Shown one piece after another: positions 18,275 to 26,753 of a stretch of 64,000 nt of DNA. Where the stretch lies: the IMG/VR virus record IMGVR_UViG_3300025141_016305, positions 111,012-175,011 of that record; one strand, 5' to 3'. Positions within the stretch are counted from its first letter, which is position 1. The number at the start of each line of letters is the position of its first letter. A program made the position numbers and the translations under genes. The notes below the pieces were generated by a model. It was not told where the DNA came from, ran no database searches, and saw only the letters and a program-made list of their open reading frames with translations. This DNA comes from a virus.

Positions 18275-18900
18275 GAATTTGGTTTTCCTTTAAAAGTGAT
18301 ATTTTTATCAGATTGCTGTATTAGGGAGAGTATTGTATTTTTTGCAAGATCTCCGCCGTGCGCGCTGGTTTGGTTCATTTTTCCATCTTCTGTATAAGTT
18401 CCATTTTTCCATAAGTAATGCAAACTGGACTTTGTTTCCTCTTTTGAAAAATAATAAACATCTTTCCCAGTTTGAAAAAAGTCAAACCCTATCAAAGAAA
18501 TAGTATCATGATCTGGGCTATTTAAAAAATAATGAAATGCCATTACTCCTGTTGATGGCCAAAAGCCATATTGTTTTTCATAAAGTTGTTTGACATAAGC
18601 TCCATAATCTTCAAAATAAATTACTTGGTGATCTGGAAGAAAACACTTGTTTGGAGGCACAATATCTCTGCTTGTATTGAAAACTCTTTTTAGGCCTAAA
18701 TTGTTAATAAACTCTTTACTATACGGGAACGGATCTCCTGCATTTAGAAAATGATAGGTTGCCCTGTTTGATATAAAATGCTGATATTTTTCCATTGGAG
18801 GAAAATTACAAATTGCAATTTCGTCAAACGAATCAACAAATTCTTTAGTGCTATACTTAACACTGGGTCCTTTTCCTATTATTGCAACTGATTTTTTCAT
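18271..18900 (-). CDS. GT29-like sialyltransferase (putative)
   Basis: 209 residues. The opening SVAIIGKGPSVKYS resembles the L-motif nucleotide site, and FWPSTGVMAFHYFL with ISLIGFDFF resembles the S-motif region of family 29 sialyltransferases and their bacterial relatives. A C-terminal His (TSAHGGD) lies where the family has its catalytic VS-motif His. With NeuB- and NeuA-like genes in the same locus this would be the transferase that uses the CMP-sugar. Homology is judged by eye; a DUF115-like glycosyltransferase is the alternative. Confidence 0.55.
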   Translation of the reverse strand: MKKSVAIIGKGPSVKYSTKEFVDSFDEIAICNFPPMEKYQHFISNRATYHFLNAGDPFPYSKEFINNLGLKRVFNTSRDIVPPNKCFLPDHQVIYFEDYGAYVKQLYEKQYGFWPSTGVMAFHYFLNSPDHDTISLIGFDFFQTGKDVYYFSKEETKSSLHYLWKNGTYTEDGKMNQTSAHGGDLAKNTILSLIQQSDKNITFKGKPNS

Positions 18901-18902
18901 CT

Positions 18903-19676
18903 CTAACCCCTTAAGCTTAAGGGTATTCTTTTATCGTTTATGTCTAATTCTTCAATATCAAAATCGACATCAGTGTCAAAAGGGTATTTCTTGTTCTGTA
19001 TTGCATCCTCTAACAAGTCTTTTTTTGCGCAGAATCTATACTGTGGGTGACTATAAGTATGCAATTTATGCACCATCTCTTCAGCAGACATGCACCAAGA
19101 AAAATGGCCTCCGACATATTCCTCTGTGTGTCTGGGAAAATCTCTCCAATTATTGGGATAGGCCGGGTTCATTAAGCCATAATATGTTGCAATTGGAGAA
19201 GTAAAATCCTTGTTTCTCCATAAATAATTTTTCTTATAAAAAAATTGCCTAAGCTTAAGCCCTATTACTCCGTACTTCTCCACTTGTTCTTTGATGTATT
19301 CAATTTTATCACCATAAATAATCTCATCAGCATCGATTGATATAACGATATCATTTGGAGAAAAATTATAAAGCTTAGTGAACCAACTTCTCATAACTGG
19401 TTCGTTGATATTGTGTATATCTGCCTCGTTATTATATGCTTCAACTGTATGGTCATGAATAGAACATTGGTGATATTCCAACTTATCTTGTAGTTCAATT
19501 GGGATATTGTCCTTAATATTTCCAAACTTAAAATCTCTTTTCATACCAGTATGATTGACATCAAATTCACAGACTATCATCTTCTCTAAAAAAGGATAAC
19601 ACTCTTGTAAATTTGCCCTTATAAAATCAATCTCATGAGGAGCATAACAATATGTCTTGAGGTATAATTTGCTCAA
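18903..19676 (-). CDS. GT17-like glycosyltransferase
   Basis: 257 residues with a TTG start at 19676 that overlaps the upstream stop as TTGA. Visible are VISIDADEIIYGD (DxD metal site, residues about 113-125) and the C-terminal GGHFSWCMSAEEMVHKLHTY segment characteristic of family 17 beta-1,4-N-acetylglucosaminyltransferases. The bacterial members occur in polysaccharide loci. Donor probably a UDP-sugar, by family. Confidence 0.72.
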   Translation of the reverse strand: MSKLYLKTYCYAPHEIDFIRANLQECYPFLEKMIVCEFDVNHTGMKRDFKFGNIKDNIPIELQDKLEYHQCSIHDHTVEAYNNEADIHNINEPVMRSWFTKLYNFSPNDIVISIDADEIIYGDKIEYIKEQVEKYGVIGLKLRQFFYKKNYLWRNKDFTSPIATYYGLMNPAYPNNWRDFPRHTEEYVGGHFSWCMSAEEMVHKLHTYSHPQYRFCAKKDLLEDAIQNKKYPFDTDVDFDIEELDINDKRIPLSLRG

Positions 19677-20314
19677 CTTTGCACTCTCAATCGCGAGGCA
19701 CCTAAAATGTTTATTGGTGGAACTTCTTTGCTTAAATCATACACTTTTCCTTCGTATGAGTATATTTCGTCACCCATTTCAATATTAATATCATTTTCCC
19801 AATACAACTCCACAACAAAGCTAGATCTAAAAAAAGGATAAAGGCTGTTAAGCTCTGGTATATCTACCGTTTTATGAACTAAATTTCTTCTGGGTCTTAC
19901 TATTATCTTTTCGTTTGAATCATCATAATAAACCCACCATTTATGACCATTAGGATCATGTATGTCGTCCCCAGAAACAAGATTATCTATAAGAGGTGTT
20001 GGCACTTCAATGTAACCTCTATCTGAAATTCTGATCATTTCTTTTATAAAAGATATCGGATCTCTAACATGCTCCAAGATGTGACTTGCCCAGCAAAAAT
20101 CAAATTGTTTGTCTTCAAAAGGGAGTGGAAGATTATTTAAATCGTGAATTATCAATTCCTTATCTTCTGGCTTTTGATCCCAATCATTTAAATCAACAAA
20201 CGTTGAAGCATGTTCGCAGGACCCGTTTTCTCCACTACCTAAATCTACTACGTTCCATTCAGGGTTTTCTTGTAGGGTTTGTAAAATATCAAACCTGTTA
20301 CTTCTTTTAATCAT
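19673..20314 (-). CDS. Class I SAM-dependent methyltransferase
   Basis: 213 residues from the ATG at 20314, which forms ATGA with the upstream stop. NVVDLGSGENGS is motif I, LNNLPLPFEDKQFDFCWASHILEHV is the motif II/post-II region typical of Methyltransf_11 proteins, and YIEVPTP is motif III. Likely O- or N-methylation of a sugar in the locus. The substrate is not deducible. Confidence 0.8.
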   Translation of the reverse strand: MIKRSNRFDILQTLQENPEWNVVDLGSGENGSCEHASTFVDLNDWDQKPEDKELIIHDLNNLPLPFEDKQFDFCWASHILEHVRDPISFIKEMIRISDRGYIEVPTPLIDNLVSGDDIHDPNGHKWWVYYDDSNEKIIVRPRRNLVHKTVDIPELNSLYPFFRSSFVVELYWENDINIEMGDEIYSYEGKVYDLSKEVPPINILGASRLRVQS

Positions 20315-21027
20315 ACCAATCTCCATATTTCATAATCTTTATTTCCGCCGGCGGCGCGGAGGTCACACCAAAACTTATCGTTTTCCGAAACTCGATAAGT
20401 AACCCAATCTTTTGAATGAATTATTTTTTTATATTTACCAATAAACCCAGCTGAAATACAGAAGGTCGATGGACTCGAAATTATATGACTGCACTCAGTC
20501 ATAATAGAAAAATCATGTGCATAGTTGAGTCTATTCCCTGTGTTTTTACCTATAAAAAAATCAAGATTATTTTTCCCTAAATAATCTTTTACTATCTTAT
20601 AACTCTCCAGGCCTGGGTCGTCTGTAAAGAGGACAAAACTAGATACATCGTTTTTTACTATATCTATACTATCACAGTAATATTTACTTTTTAATATAGA
20701 TTTAGGATTCCAATCTTTAAAGTCTGTACCTCTAAAATGGATCGCGCAGACATTATCTGATATTATTGGCTTCTCTTTTAGGTTGAAAACTTCCCTTGTT
20801 GAAATTCCGGATTCTTCGAAGAATTTATCTCCGAGACAAAAATCAAAAACTTCAAACCCTTCCGCTGGTGGGGGATGACCAACAAGATCCCCTTCAAATA
20901 AATTATGGCCATGAAATGGAGTACAAAAATAATTCACACCTCTTTTGTGTGCTTCTTGCCTAAGATTGTAGTAGTATATAAGCCTATTTCCAAAGCCGCA
21001 ACCAGGCATGTTCATTATTCCAAGCAT
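20311..21027 (-). CDS. GT11-like alpha-1,2-fucosyltransferase, second copy
   Basis: 238 residues from ATG at 21027 (MLGIMNMPGCGFGNRL), which overlaps the upstream stop by one base (TAATG); an ATG 33 bases earlier lies inside the upstream gene. GT11 motifs are CAIHFRGTDF, LFTDDPGLE and DFSIMTECSHIISSPSTFCISAG. It is related to the gene at 14664-15497, and both end in a similar IWRLV/VWKLV tail. The two probably add GDP-deoxyhexose residues at different positions. Confidence 0.78.
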   Translation of the reverse strand: MLGIMNMPGCGFGNRLIYYYNLRQEAHKRGVNYFCTPFHGHNLFEGDLVGHPPPAEGFEVFDFCLGDKFFEESGISTREVFNLKEKPIISDNVCAIHFRGTDFKDWNPKSILKSKYYCDSIDIVKNDVSSFVLFTDDPGLESYKIVKDYLGKNNLDFFIGKNTGNRLNYAHDFSIMTECSHIISSPSTFCISAGFIGKYKKIIHSKDWVTYRVSENDKFWCDLRAAGGNKDYEIWRLV

Positions 21028-21791
21028 TATTTGCTTTCTCTCACGCACAACGGTTGCCATCCCTTCTCAACCCAATACTGCACAACGCCGTCTCGAATGC
21101 CAGCGTGCGTATTCGTCTTGTAAGTGGCAAAGTCATCGTGACCTAAGTAGTTCTCTGCGTCACCCCACAAACTCCTGTCAGAGGCCGGCATTCGCGGTAC
21201 AAAGCAACCTATACCTTGATGTATCTGACAGGAAGCTGCGAAATGAATGTCTTCTCCATTATCCCAACTATAAGGCTTATCTTTCCATATGTTTCTGGCC
21301 CACTCTGTTTTGAAAAACCAGCAGTGGCCCACGAAATCAACCTCTGTCTCTGTTTCCACTGGGGACCCATCTCCATGATTAAAACAGTGCGAATTTAATA
21401 TTTCTTTTCCCTTTTCGAATGTTCGACCATTGGCGCCAACAATACAATTATTTCGCTTAGATGTATCAAGGCAGTTTTCTAACCATCGAGGACCGGGCAT
21501 TGTATCATCATCAAATATTGCCACATATTCGGTATCACATAAGAGAGGCAAGGAAAATCTTCCATGAAATTTAAAGTTTATATCTCTAGATTGAATGATT
21601 GAAATATTATAGTTTTTTTTATCTTCCTCTGATAATTCAATATTTAAGTGGGATTCATTTTGGTATATCCAAATTTGATAAGGTTTTTTTGTTTGGTTCA
21701 AGAGATAATTTATCTGTTTTACAAGATGGTTTCTTTTCCAGACTGTTAAAATAACTGTTATCTCATCTTTAAGTATATTTATGTTGCTCAT
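21027..21791 (-). CDS. Family 2-like glycosyltransferase
   Basis: 254 residues from ATG at 21791 (MSNINIL), an ATGA overlap with the upstream stop; an upstream ATG at 21860 lies inside that gene. ITVILTVWKRNHLVKQINYL opens a GT-A fold, YVAIFDDDTMPGPRWLE holds the DDD metal site, and SWDNGEDIHFAA is the ED/GEDxxx acceptor motif. Substrate unknown. Confidence 0.78.
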   Translation of the reverse strand: MSNINILKDEITVILTVWKRNHLVKQINYLLNQTKKPYQIWIYQNESHLNIELSEEDKKNYNISIIQSRDINFKFHGRFSLPLLCDTEYVAIFDDDTMPGPRWLENCLDTSKRNNCIVGANGRTFEKGKEILNSHCFNHGDGSPVETETEVDFVGHCWFFKTEWARNIWKDKPYSWDNGEDIHFAASCQIHQGIGCFVPRMPASDRSLWGDAENYLGHDDFATYKTNTHAGIRDGVVQYWVEKGWQPLCVRESK

Positions 21792-22735
21792 TTCCAGTAA
21801 CAAGATCCTTCCACAATGTGTGTATTTTTTGGTGTTTCTTCTTCTGAAGGGAACACCCAATGTTCATTAAAAAATTTATTTATTATATCATGCGGCAGCC
21901 ACCTATTGCCTTTGATTCCAAACATGACTTGCAAACCCCCACCTAGGTGTATAGCTGATTTATTTTTATTCTTTATAAAGCTACAAAGAGGTAAAGAATA
22001 GGCCCCTGCTCCAATTAAAGCAACATCAAAATCAATATTTTCTATTTTTTTGCACATATCTTCTAGCGAGAGAAGCCAAGAATCTGCCGCGGGGGTCTGA
22101 AGGGCGGGGGACAATGGGCATTTTAAAAATTTTATATCAAAATCTGGATTTATATCCTTCTCTAAAATGTTCCAAACTTTTGCTTTATTTTTGTATTGTT
22201 TCCCCACTGTCTTTACGAAGGGGCTTATTATTAAAACCTTCTTAGATTCTAGTGCTCGGGTCCATGGCTGGCTGTGATAAAAAGGCTCTAAGGCCCTCGT
22301 TGCACACAAGTTACTCATAAAGGCCCACTCTTTTACAATATGATCCTCTTGAAACTGTGGGCTCCAAACACCCATTAAATCAATATCAATCAAAGAACTA
22401 GAATATTTGTCGGCCCACTGATCTAAACCCGGGGAGTTTTCAGGAAAGACTCCTGCATTGTTATGCAAAGCTGAGGCCAAAGTAGACCACCACATTGGCT
22501 TAAACCAGGAGGGTTTTTTTTTGCTTATAAGATACTCTTGCATTGCTGAACATTCGATTCCTCCAATTTTACCTGCGGCGAAAGGAATATTCTGTGTAAG
22601 ACAAGACCTAAGATAGTCATTACCCCATTTTTGCGAATGTACTAATTTGTTTGTGACGCCATAAATTTTGTTAGCCAGCGCAGAGTCTTCAGGTGTGTCA
22701 ATTAGGTTATTTTGTTTTTGTTGCCCAATAGTCAT
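21788..22735 (-). CDS. Putative GT-D/DUF1792-type transferase
   Basis: 315 residues. FAAGKIGGIECSAM near residue 52 and the C-terminal ALIGAGAYSLPLCSFIKNKN with AIHLGGGLQVMFGIKG recall a widespread polysaccharide-cluster family resembling GT-D fold glycosyltransferases. It overlaps the ketoisomerase-epimerase gene by 29 bases in another frame, so a later start is possible. Assignment is by phrase resemblance only. Confidence 0.55.
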   Translation of the reverse strand: MTIGQQKQNNLIDTPEDSALANKIYGVTNKLVHSQKWGNDYLRSCLTQNIPFAAGKIGGIECSAMQEYLISKKKPSWFKPMWWSTLASALHNNAGVFPENSPGLDQWADKYSSSLIDIDLMGVWSPQFQEDHIVKEWAFMSNLCATRALEPFYHSQPWTRALESKKVLIISPFVKTVGKQYKNKAKVWNILEKDINPDFDIKFLKCPLSPALQTPAADSWLLSLEDMCKKIENIDFDVALIGAGAYSLPLCSFIKNKNKSAIHLGGGLQVMFGIKGNRWLPHDIINKFFNEHWVFPSEEETPKNTHIVEGSCYWK

Positions 22736-24119
22736 ATATTTTCTTTTCTATTTCATATTCTAAATCTTTTACGGGTCGTTCGGGCTGTTCATCTGCCCAA
22801 TCGGCCATTTTTTCTATAACATTTCTTAAGTTTGTCTCATCGACAAAACTTAAATGCTTTTTGGCTTTGTCGTGATCACAATAAGCCACATGCACCTCTT
22901 CTCTTTTTGCCATATAAACCTTCTTAGGTTCGTGGCCGCGGGACTTCATAATTTCGATTAAAAGATCAGCGGCATCGTCGATCGTACAATATTCATCTGA
23001 ACCAATATTGTATGTTTGCCCGTTTGTTCTTTCATCTTTTATCAATTTTTCTAAAGGCTCCATACAAAAATTAATATCTGAAAATGCTCGGATTTGGCTT
23101 CCATCTCCAAACACTGTTATTGGTTCATTATTTAATACCTGTCTAATCCATATCCCTATAACATTTCTATACCTATCCCATATATTTTGATATAACCCAA
23201 CCACATTGTGAGGCCTAATAATAGAATAGTCTAACCCAAACATCTTATTGGCAATTGCCAAATCCATTTCAACAGCATATTTGGCTACGCCGTATGGATC
23301 ATCTGGGTTTGGTATTTGACCCTCTTTGAAGGGCGGTTCTCCAAAACCATACACTGCCATGGAACTAGTGAATACTAGTTTTTTTACACTATTATTAATA
23401 CACGCATTAATGATGTTTGCAGAACACAACACATTGCTTGTATAATTATAGTTTCTTACAAACCTACTTAAGCCCTCGGATGCATATGCAGCAAAGTGAT
23501 AAACAAAGTCAGGCCTTTCGCGAGCAAAGATCTCTTCTGTTAGTTTTCTATCTTCTAAATCTGTCTGGTAAAACTTTACACCCTCCGGAACACTGGAGTG
23601 ATACCCTCCACTCAGATTGTCTATCCCCACAACATCATAACCATTCTCTAATAAGTGTCTTGAAAAGTTTGCTCCAAAGAGACCCGCAACACCAGTTATC
23701 AGTACTTTCAATCTTTCATCCTCATTTGTCTTTATTTTATTTAGTTCTGCTTTAAAATCATCATAGTCTCGAATATAGTCTTCTTTATCATACTCTTCAG
23801 AACACAAACACAAGACAGTGGTGTTTTTCTTTTTTAAATTTAACACGGCCCATTCTAAGTTTTCATGTAAAAAACTTTGGCCCGGGTCTAGATTTATAAA
23901 ATTTTTCCCCTCTTTATTTTCGACGGATATTTCAACTTGCCCAGAAAGGCACACCAATACCTGTTTGCATTTAAGGTGAGCATGCTTGCCTCTAACACAA
24001 TTAGATTTTGAACCAGAAGTTATATAAAAAATTCTTTTTACTTCGAAAGGGGTGTGACTAAAGTCAAAAACACCCAGCATAGATTCATCTACGCGTTTGA
24101 AGATCTTTAAAATATCCAT
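22707..24119 (-). CDS. Cupin ketoisomerase / NAD-epimerase fusion
   Basis: 470 residues, two domains. Residues 1-135 are an FdtA/QdtA/WxcM-type cupin (RGKHAHLKCKQVLVCLSGQVEI with metal-binding-type His), which isomerises dTDP-4-keto-6-deoxyglucose to the 3-keto sugar. Residues about 145-465 are an extended SDR epimerase: VLITGVAGLFGANFSRHL nucleotide site, SSMAVYG and YGVAK catalytic pair. The fused order suggests ketoisomerisation coupled to C4 epimerisation or reduction. It overlaps the aminotransferase gene by 35 bases, consistent with a dTDP-3-amino-3,6-dideoxyhexose pathway. I know the two families separately; I do not recall this fusion. Confidence 0.82.
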   Translation of the reverse strand: MDILKIFKRVDESMLGVFDFSHTPFEVKRIFYITSGSKSNCVRGKHAHLKCKQVLVCLSGQVEISVENKEGKNFINLDPGQSFLHENLEWAVLNLKKKNTTVLCLCSEEYDKEDYIRDYDDFKAELNKIKTNEDERLKVLITGVAGLFGANFSRHLLENGYDVVGIDNLSGGYHSSVPEGVKFYQTDLEDRKLTEEIFARERPDFVYHFAAYASEGLSRFVRNYNYTSNVLCSANIINACINNSVKKLVFTSSMAVYGFGEPPFKEGQIPNPDDPYGVAKYAVEMDLAIANKMFGLDYSIIRPHNVVGLYQNIWDRYRNVIGIWIRQVLNNEPITVFGDGSQIRAFSDINFCMEPLEKLIKDERTNGQTYNIGSDEYCTIDDAADLLIEIMKSRGHEPKKVYMAKREEVHVAYCDHDKAKKHLSFVDETNLRNVIEKMADWADEQPERPVKDLEYEIEKKIYDYWATKTK

Positions 24120-25026
24120 GAGTTTTAACTAGTTTTATTACTCTCCCTAATTCTTTTTCTGTTAAGTTCTCGTGAAAAGGAATCGAAATAGTTGTTTTCG
24201 ATTCCTTTTCACTTTTCGGTAAAACCTTTTTTGCTTTGCAGTATATAGGTTTGTTGTGTAACGATTCATAATGAATTCCAATCTCTATTTGTTCTTTTTT
24301 CGCTTTTCTAATAAAGGTGTGTCTATCATTCACATTCAATCGATATAGGTGAAAACTATCATTATTGAGGCCGAACTCTGAATTGTATCTTTCTCTTATC
24401 TCTTCTAGCGATTGATATTTTTGCTTTAATTTATCAAAATTTTTATTTGCAATATACGCTTGAATTGCATTTAGATACATTTTAAATCCTGGCTTTATTA
24501 TCTTTCTTTTCCAGCTTTTTTCGTCAAATATGCAACCATTCATAACCATCATTTTAAAAAAATCAATCTTCTCTTTATCGTTACTAACAATTATACCGCC
24601 ATCAAAACTTCCAATTGGCTTTGTCGGGTAAAAACTAAATATCATTAAATCTTGAGGCTCCGCTTCAATTAAAAACTGATTTTTTGTAATTTTTTGTGCA
24701 GAATCTATTATCTTATATGCGCCGAAATCATGAAGAATATACGAGCCCCCAACCCACTCAATATCATCTCTAAAAGATATGTTATTCCCAGAAGTTTTTA
24801 TGGCATTACAAACAACCGGAGGTAATATCGACGGGACTTCGACAGTTACATCTTTATTTAGCAATGCCATGAAAATGGCGTTTGTAGCACTATTAAACCC
24901 ACACGCATATTTAGCTCCGGTGAATTCAGCTATTCTTTTCTCGAACTTATCAACTATGTCGTCGTGCAGACCGGTCAATTTAGAAGTATCGATTGTGTAA
25001 TTGTTTATGTTAAAAAGATTAATCAT
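24085..25026 (-). CDS. DegT/DnrJ/EryC1 aminotransferase
   Basis: 313 residues. FSFYPTKPIGSFDGG gives the aldimine Lys (K136) and KIIDSAQKI the Asp (D108). It is shorter than the standard 370 residues but has a recognisable C-terminal domain. Being directly upstream of, and overlapping, the ketoisomerase fusion makes it the likely FdtB/QdtB-type 3-aminotransferase of the same pathway. The third member of this family in the locus, after 12233 and 10248. Confidence 0.84.
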   Translation of the reverse strand: MINLFNINNYTIDTSKLTGLHDDIVDKFEKRIAEFTGAKYACGFNSATNAIFMALLNKDVTVEVPSILPPVVCNAIKTSGNNISFRDDIEWVGGSYILHDFGAYKIIDSAQKITKNQFLIEAEPQDLMIFSFYPTKPIGSFDGGIIVSNDKEKIDFFKMMVMNGCIFDEKSWKRKIIKPGFKMYLNAIQAYIANKNFDKLKQKYQSLEEIRERYNSEFGLNNDSFHLYRLNVNDRHTFIRKAKKEQIEIGIHYESLHNKPIYCKAKKVLPKSEKESKTTISIPFHENLTEKELGRVIKLVKTHGYFKDLQTRR

Positions 25027-25033
25027 ATATGTT

Positions 25034-25873
25034 TTATAACTGAAAAGACTCAGTTATTGCCTTTGGATGAAGCCCTATGAATTTTCTAGTTCGACATGGG
25101 CCGCGGTGTTCTGGTTTCCATTCGTGCACTCCATGGTATTTATTTTCTAAGAGGTATCTCTCGACCCTTCCGCCATTTACCCATGGAACAAAAACCTTTT
25201 CGTAATAATCAGGAATACATTTAAACCTGCTAACTTTTGCTTCATAATACTCTGCCTTGTTTTTGACTTGTCTATCAAAGACGTAGGAATAATGATACAT
25301 CATTACGCCTGTCATATTATAAAATGAATCACTATTAATGTGTTTAAGATCATGTTTCGATGAATACTTCATTGTCGGAGGGCGATGTGTCAGCCAAGTA
25401 CAGCCTTTTTCATATTTAAAAATTCTTATAAAATTATCAACATTTTGTTCAAACCCAGTAAGATAATCCTCAAAACCACCATAAAAAGTACAACTTTGAA
25501 CCCCAACGCTAGTTGGTTGATGTTCTTTTAAAAAATTTATTGTTTTTAATATATCTTCCGTTTTATATACTTCGTCGCTATCAACCATCCAAAGATAGTC
25601 TGTATCTTCCTTCAAAAGAGACATATACGCATTACACTGATCGTCTTTTTCGTCATATTGGCCATGGACGACAAAAATTTTATTATCAGGATCAGGGAAA
25701 CTATCTAATATTTCATTAGTTTTGTCTGAAGATGTGTTTCTTCCTTTACTTTGCCAAAACTTTACCGGACCTTCGGCAATAACTATTTGATGCGCATGAG
25801 GGTATATTTGTTCTAAACACTCTTTTAGAACATAGTCTCCTTCAAATACAATCATTCCAAATGATATTTTCAT
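25034..25873 (-). CDS. Family 2-like glycosyltransferase
   Basis: 279 residues. ISFGMIVFEGDYVLKECLEQI opens the fold, IVIAEGPVKFW follows, and YLWMVDSDEVYK carries the DSD metal-binding motif. The C-terminal region is His- and Tyr-rich with MYHYSYVF. It overlaps the upstream gene by 32 bases. Donor and acceptor unknown. Confidence 0.75.
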   Translation of the reverse strand: MKISFGMIVFEGDYVLKECLEQIYPHAHQIVIAEGPVKFWQSKGRNTSSDKTNEILDSFPDPDNKIFVVHGQYDEKDDQCNAYMSLLKEDTDYLWMVDSDEVYKTEDILKTINFLKEHQPTSVGVQSCTFYGGFEDYLTGFEQNVDNFIRIFKYEKGCTWLTHRPPTMKYSSKHDLKHINSDSFYNMTGVMMYHYSYVFDRQVKNKAEYYEAKVSRFKCIPDYYEKVFVPWVNGGRVERYLLENKYHGVHEWKPEHRGPCRTRKFIGLHPKAITESFQL

Positions 25874-26753
25874 TCAAACTCTCCATATCTTTAAAATATT
25901 GCTCGTATAAAGAAAAAACAAATTTATTATTTTTAAGATTTAATATACCATGGCGTGGGGCTGGAATATAGGTTTTATTTTTCAAATCTTCCTTGAAGTT
26001 TGAAAAATGATAAAATAGTAGTTTCTGCAACTTTCCGTTCCATAATATTTTATCGGCTATATATTGATGGTGATGTATGTTCCATGGTGCTAGGTGTCCA
26101 AGATAATCATCAATTTTAAATACACTATTGTAGAGTTTTGGAAACAGCTCTAAATATTTTTGATCCCCGCAAGTACCATAAGCGCTAGCGTACTCGTTAT
26201 CGTCATGAAGCAAACAGTCTTTCCAAAAGGCCGCGCATGATTGACCATCTTTGTCGTTTTTAAAATACACTATTCCTACATTGTACAACCCATTGACTGG
26301 GTTATAGGGTACCCTGTTCTCTATAAGACCTATTGACCCGAAATCTTTTAAATCTAAAATCCTTGTTGGATCTTCAAAGAAATAAATATCCGCATCAACA
26401 TAGACAATATCGTCTATGTTGCAATGTTTCAAACAATACCAAGAATAATAAGAAGCTAAAGACCATATGAATTGCAGCTTTTTTGCACCTTTCTCGTTTC
26501 CTCCGCAGAGGTTTAAAGATTCGAAAGATGGCTTATTGTTTTGTGATTTTTTTAATTCTTTGTCTGAATTTAAGAGGTCTTTTATATTATGACAATTTAC
26601 TTCTTTACAATTATTGTTAATTAATTTAAAAATATCGTCATCTAAGCACAGTAAATTAATCGTATACTCTGAGGTATGATTTCTTATACTTTCTCTTAAT
26701 GCTAAGAACTTTATGGCAAATTTGCTGTCAGCCAATGTACAAATGCTGATCAT
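25842..26753 (-). CDS. GT8-like glycosyltransferase
   Basis: 303 residues. MISICTLADSKFAIKFLALRES resembles the start of GT8 and related nucleotide-diphospho-sugar transferases. IVYVDADIYFFEDP holds the DxD motif (near residue 118), YNVGIVYFKND is typical of the family, and WNIHHH near residue 222 may be the C-terminal metal ligand. ATGA overlap with the upstream gene. Substrate unknown. Confidence 0.72.
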   Translation of the reverse strand: MISICTLADSKFAIKFLALRESIRNHTSEYTINLLCLDDDIFKLINNNCKEVNCHNIKDLLNSDKELKKSQNNKPSFESLNLCGGNEKGAKKLQFIWSLASYYSWYCLKHCNIDDIVYVDADIYFFEDPTRILDLKDFGSIGLIENRVPYNPVNGLYNVGIVYFKNDKDGQSCAAFWKDCLLHDDNEYASAYGTCGDQKYLELFPKLYNSVFKIDDYLGHLAPWNIHHHQYIADKILWNGKLQKLLFYHFSNFKEDLKNKTYIPAPRHGILNLKNNKFVFSLYEQYFKDMESLNENIIWNDCI

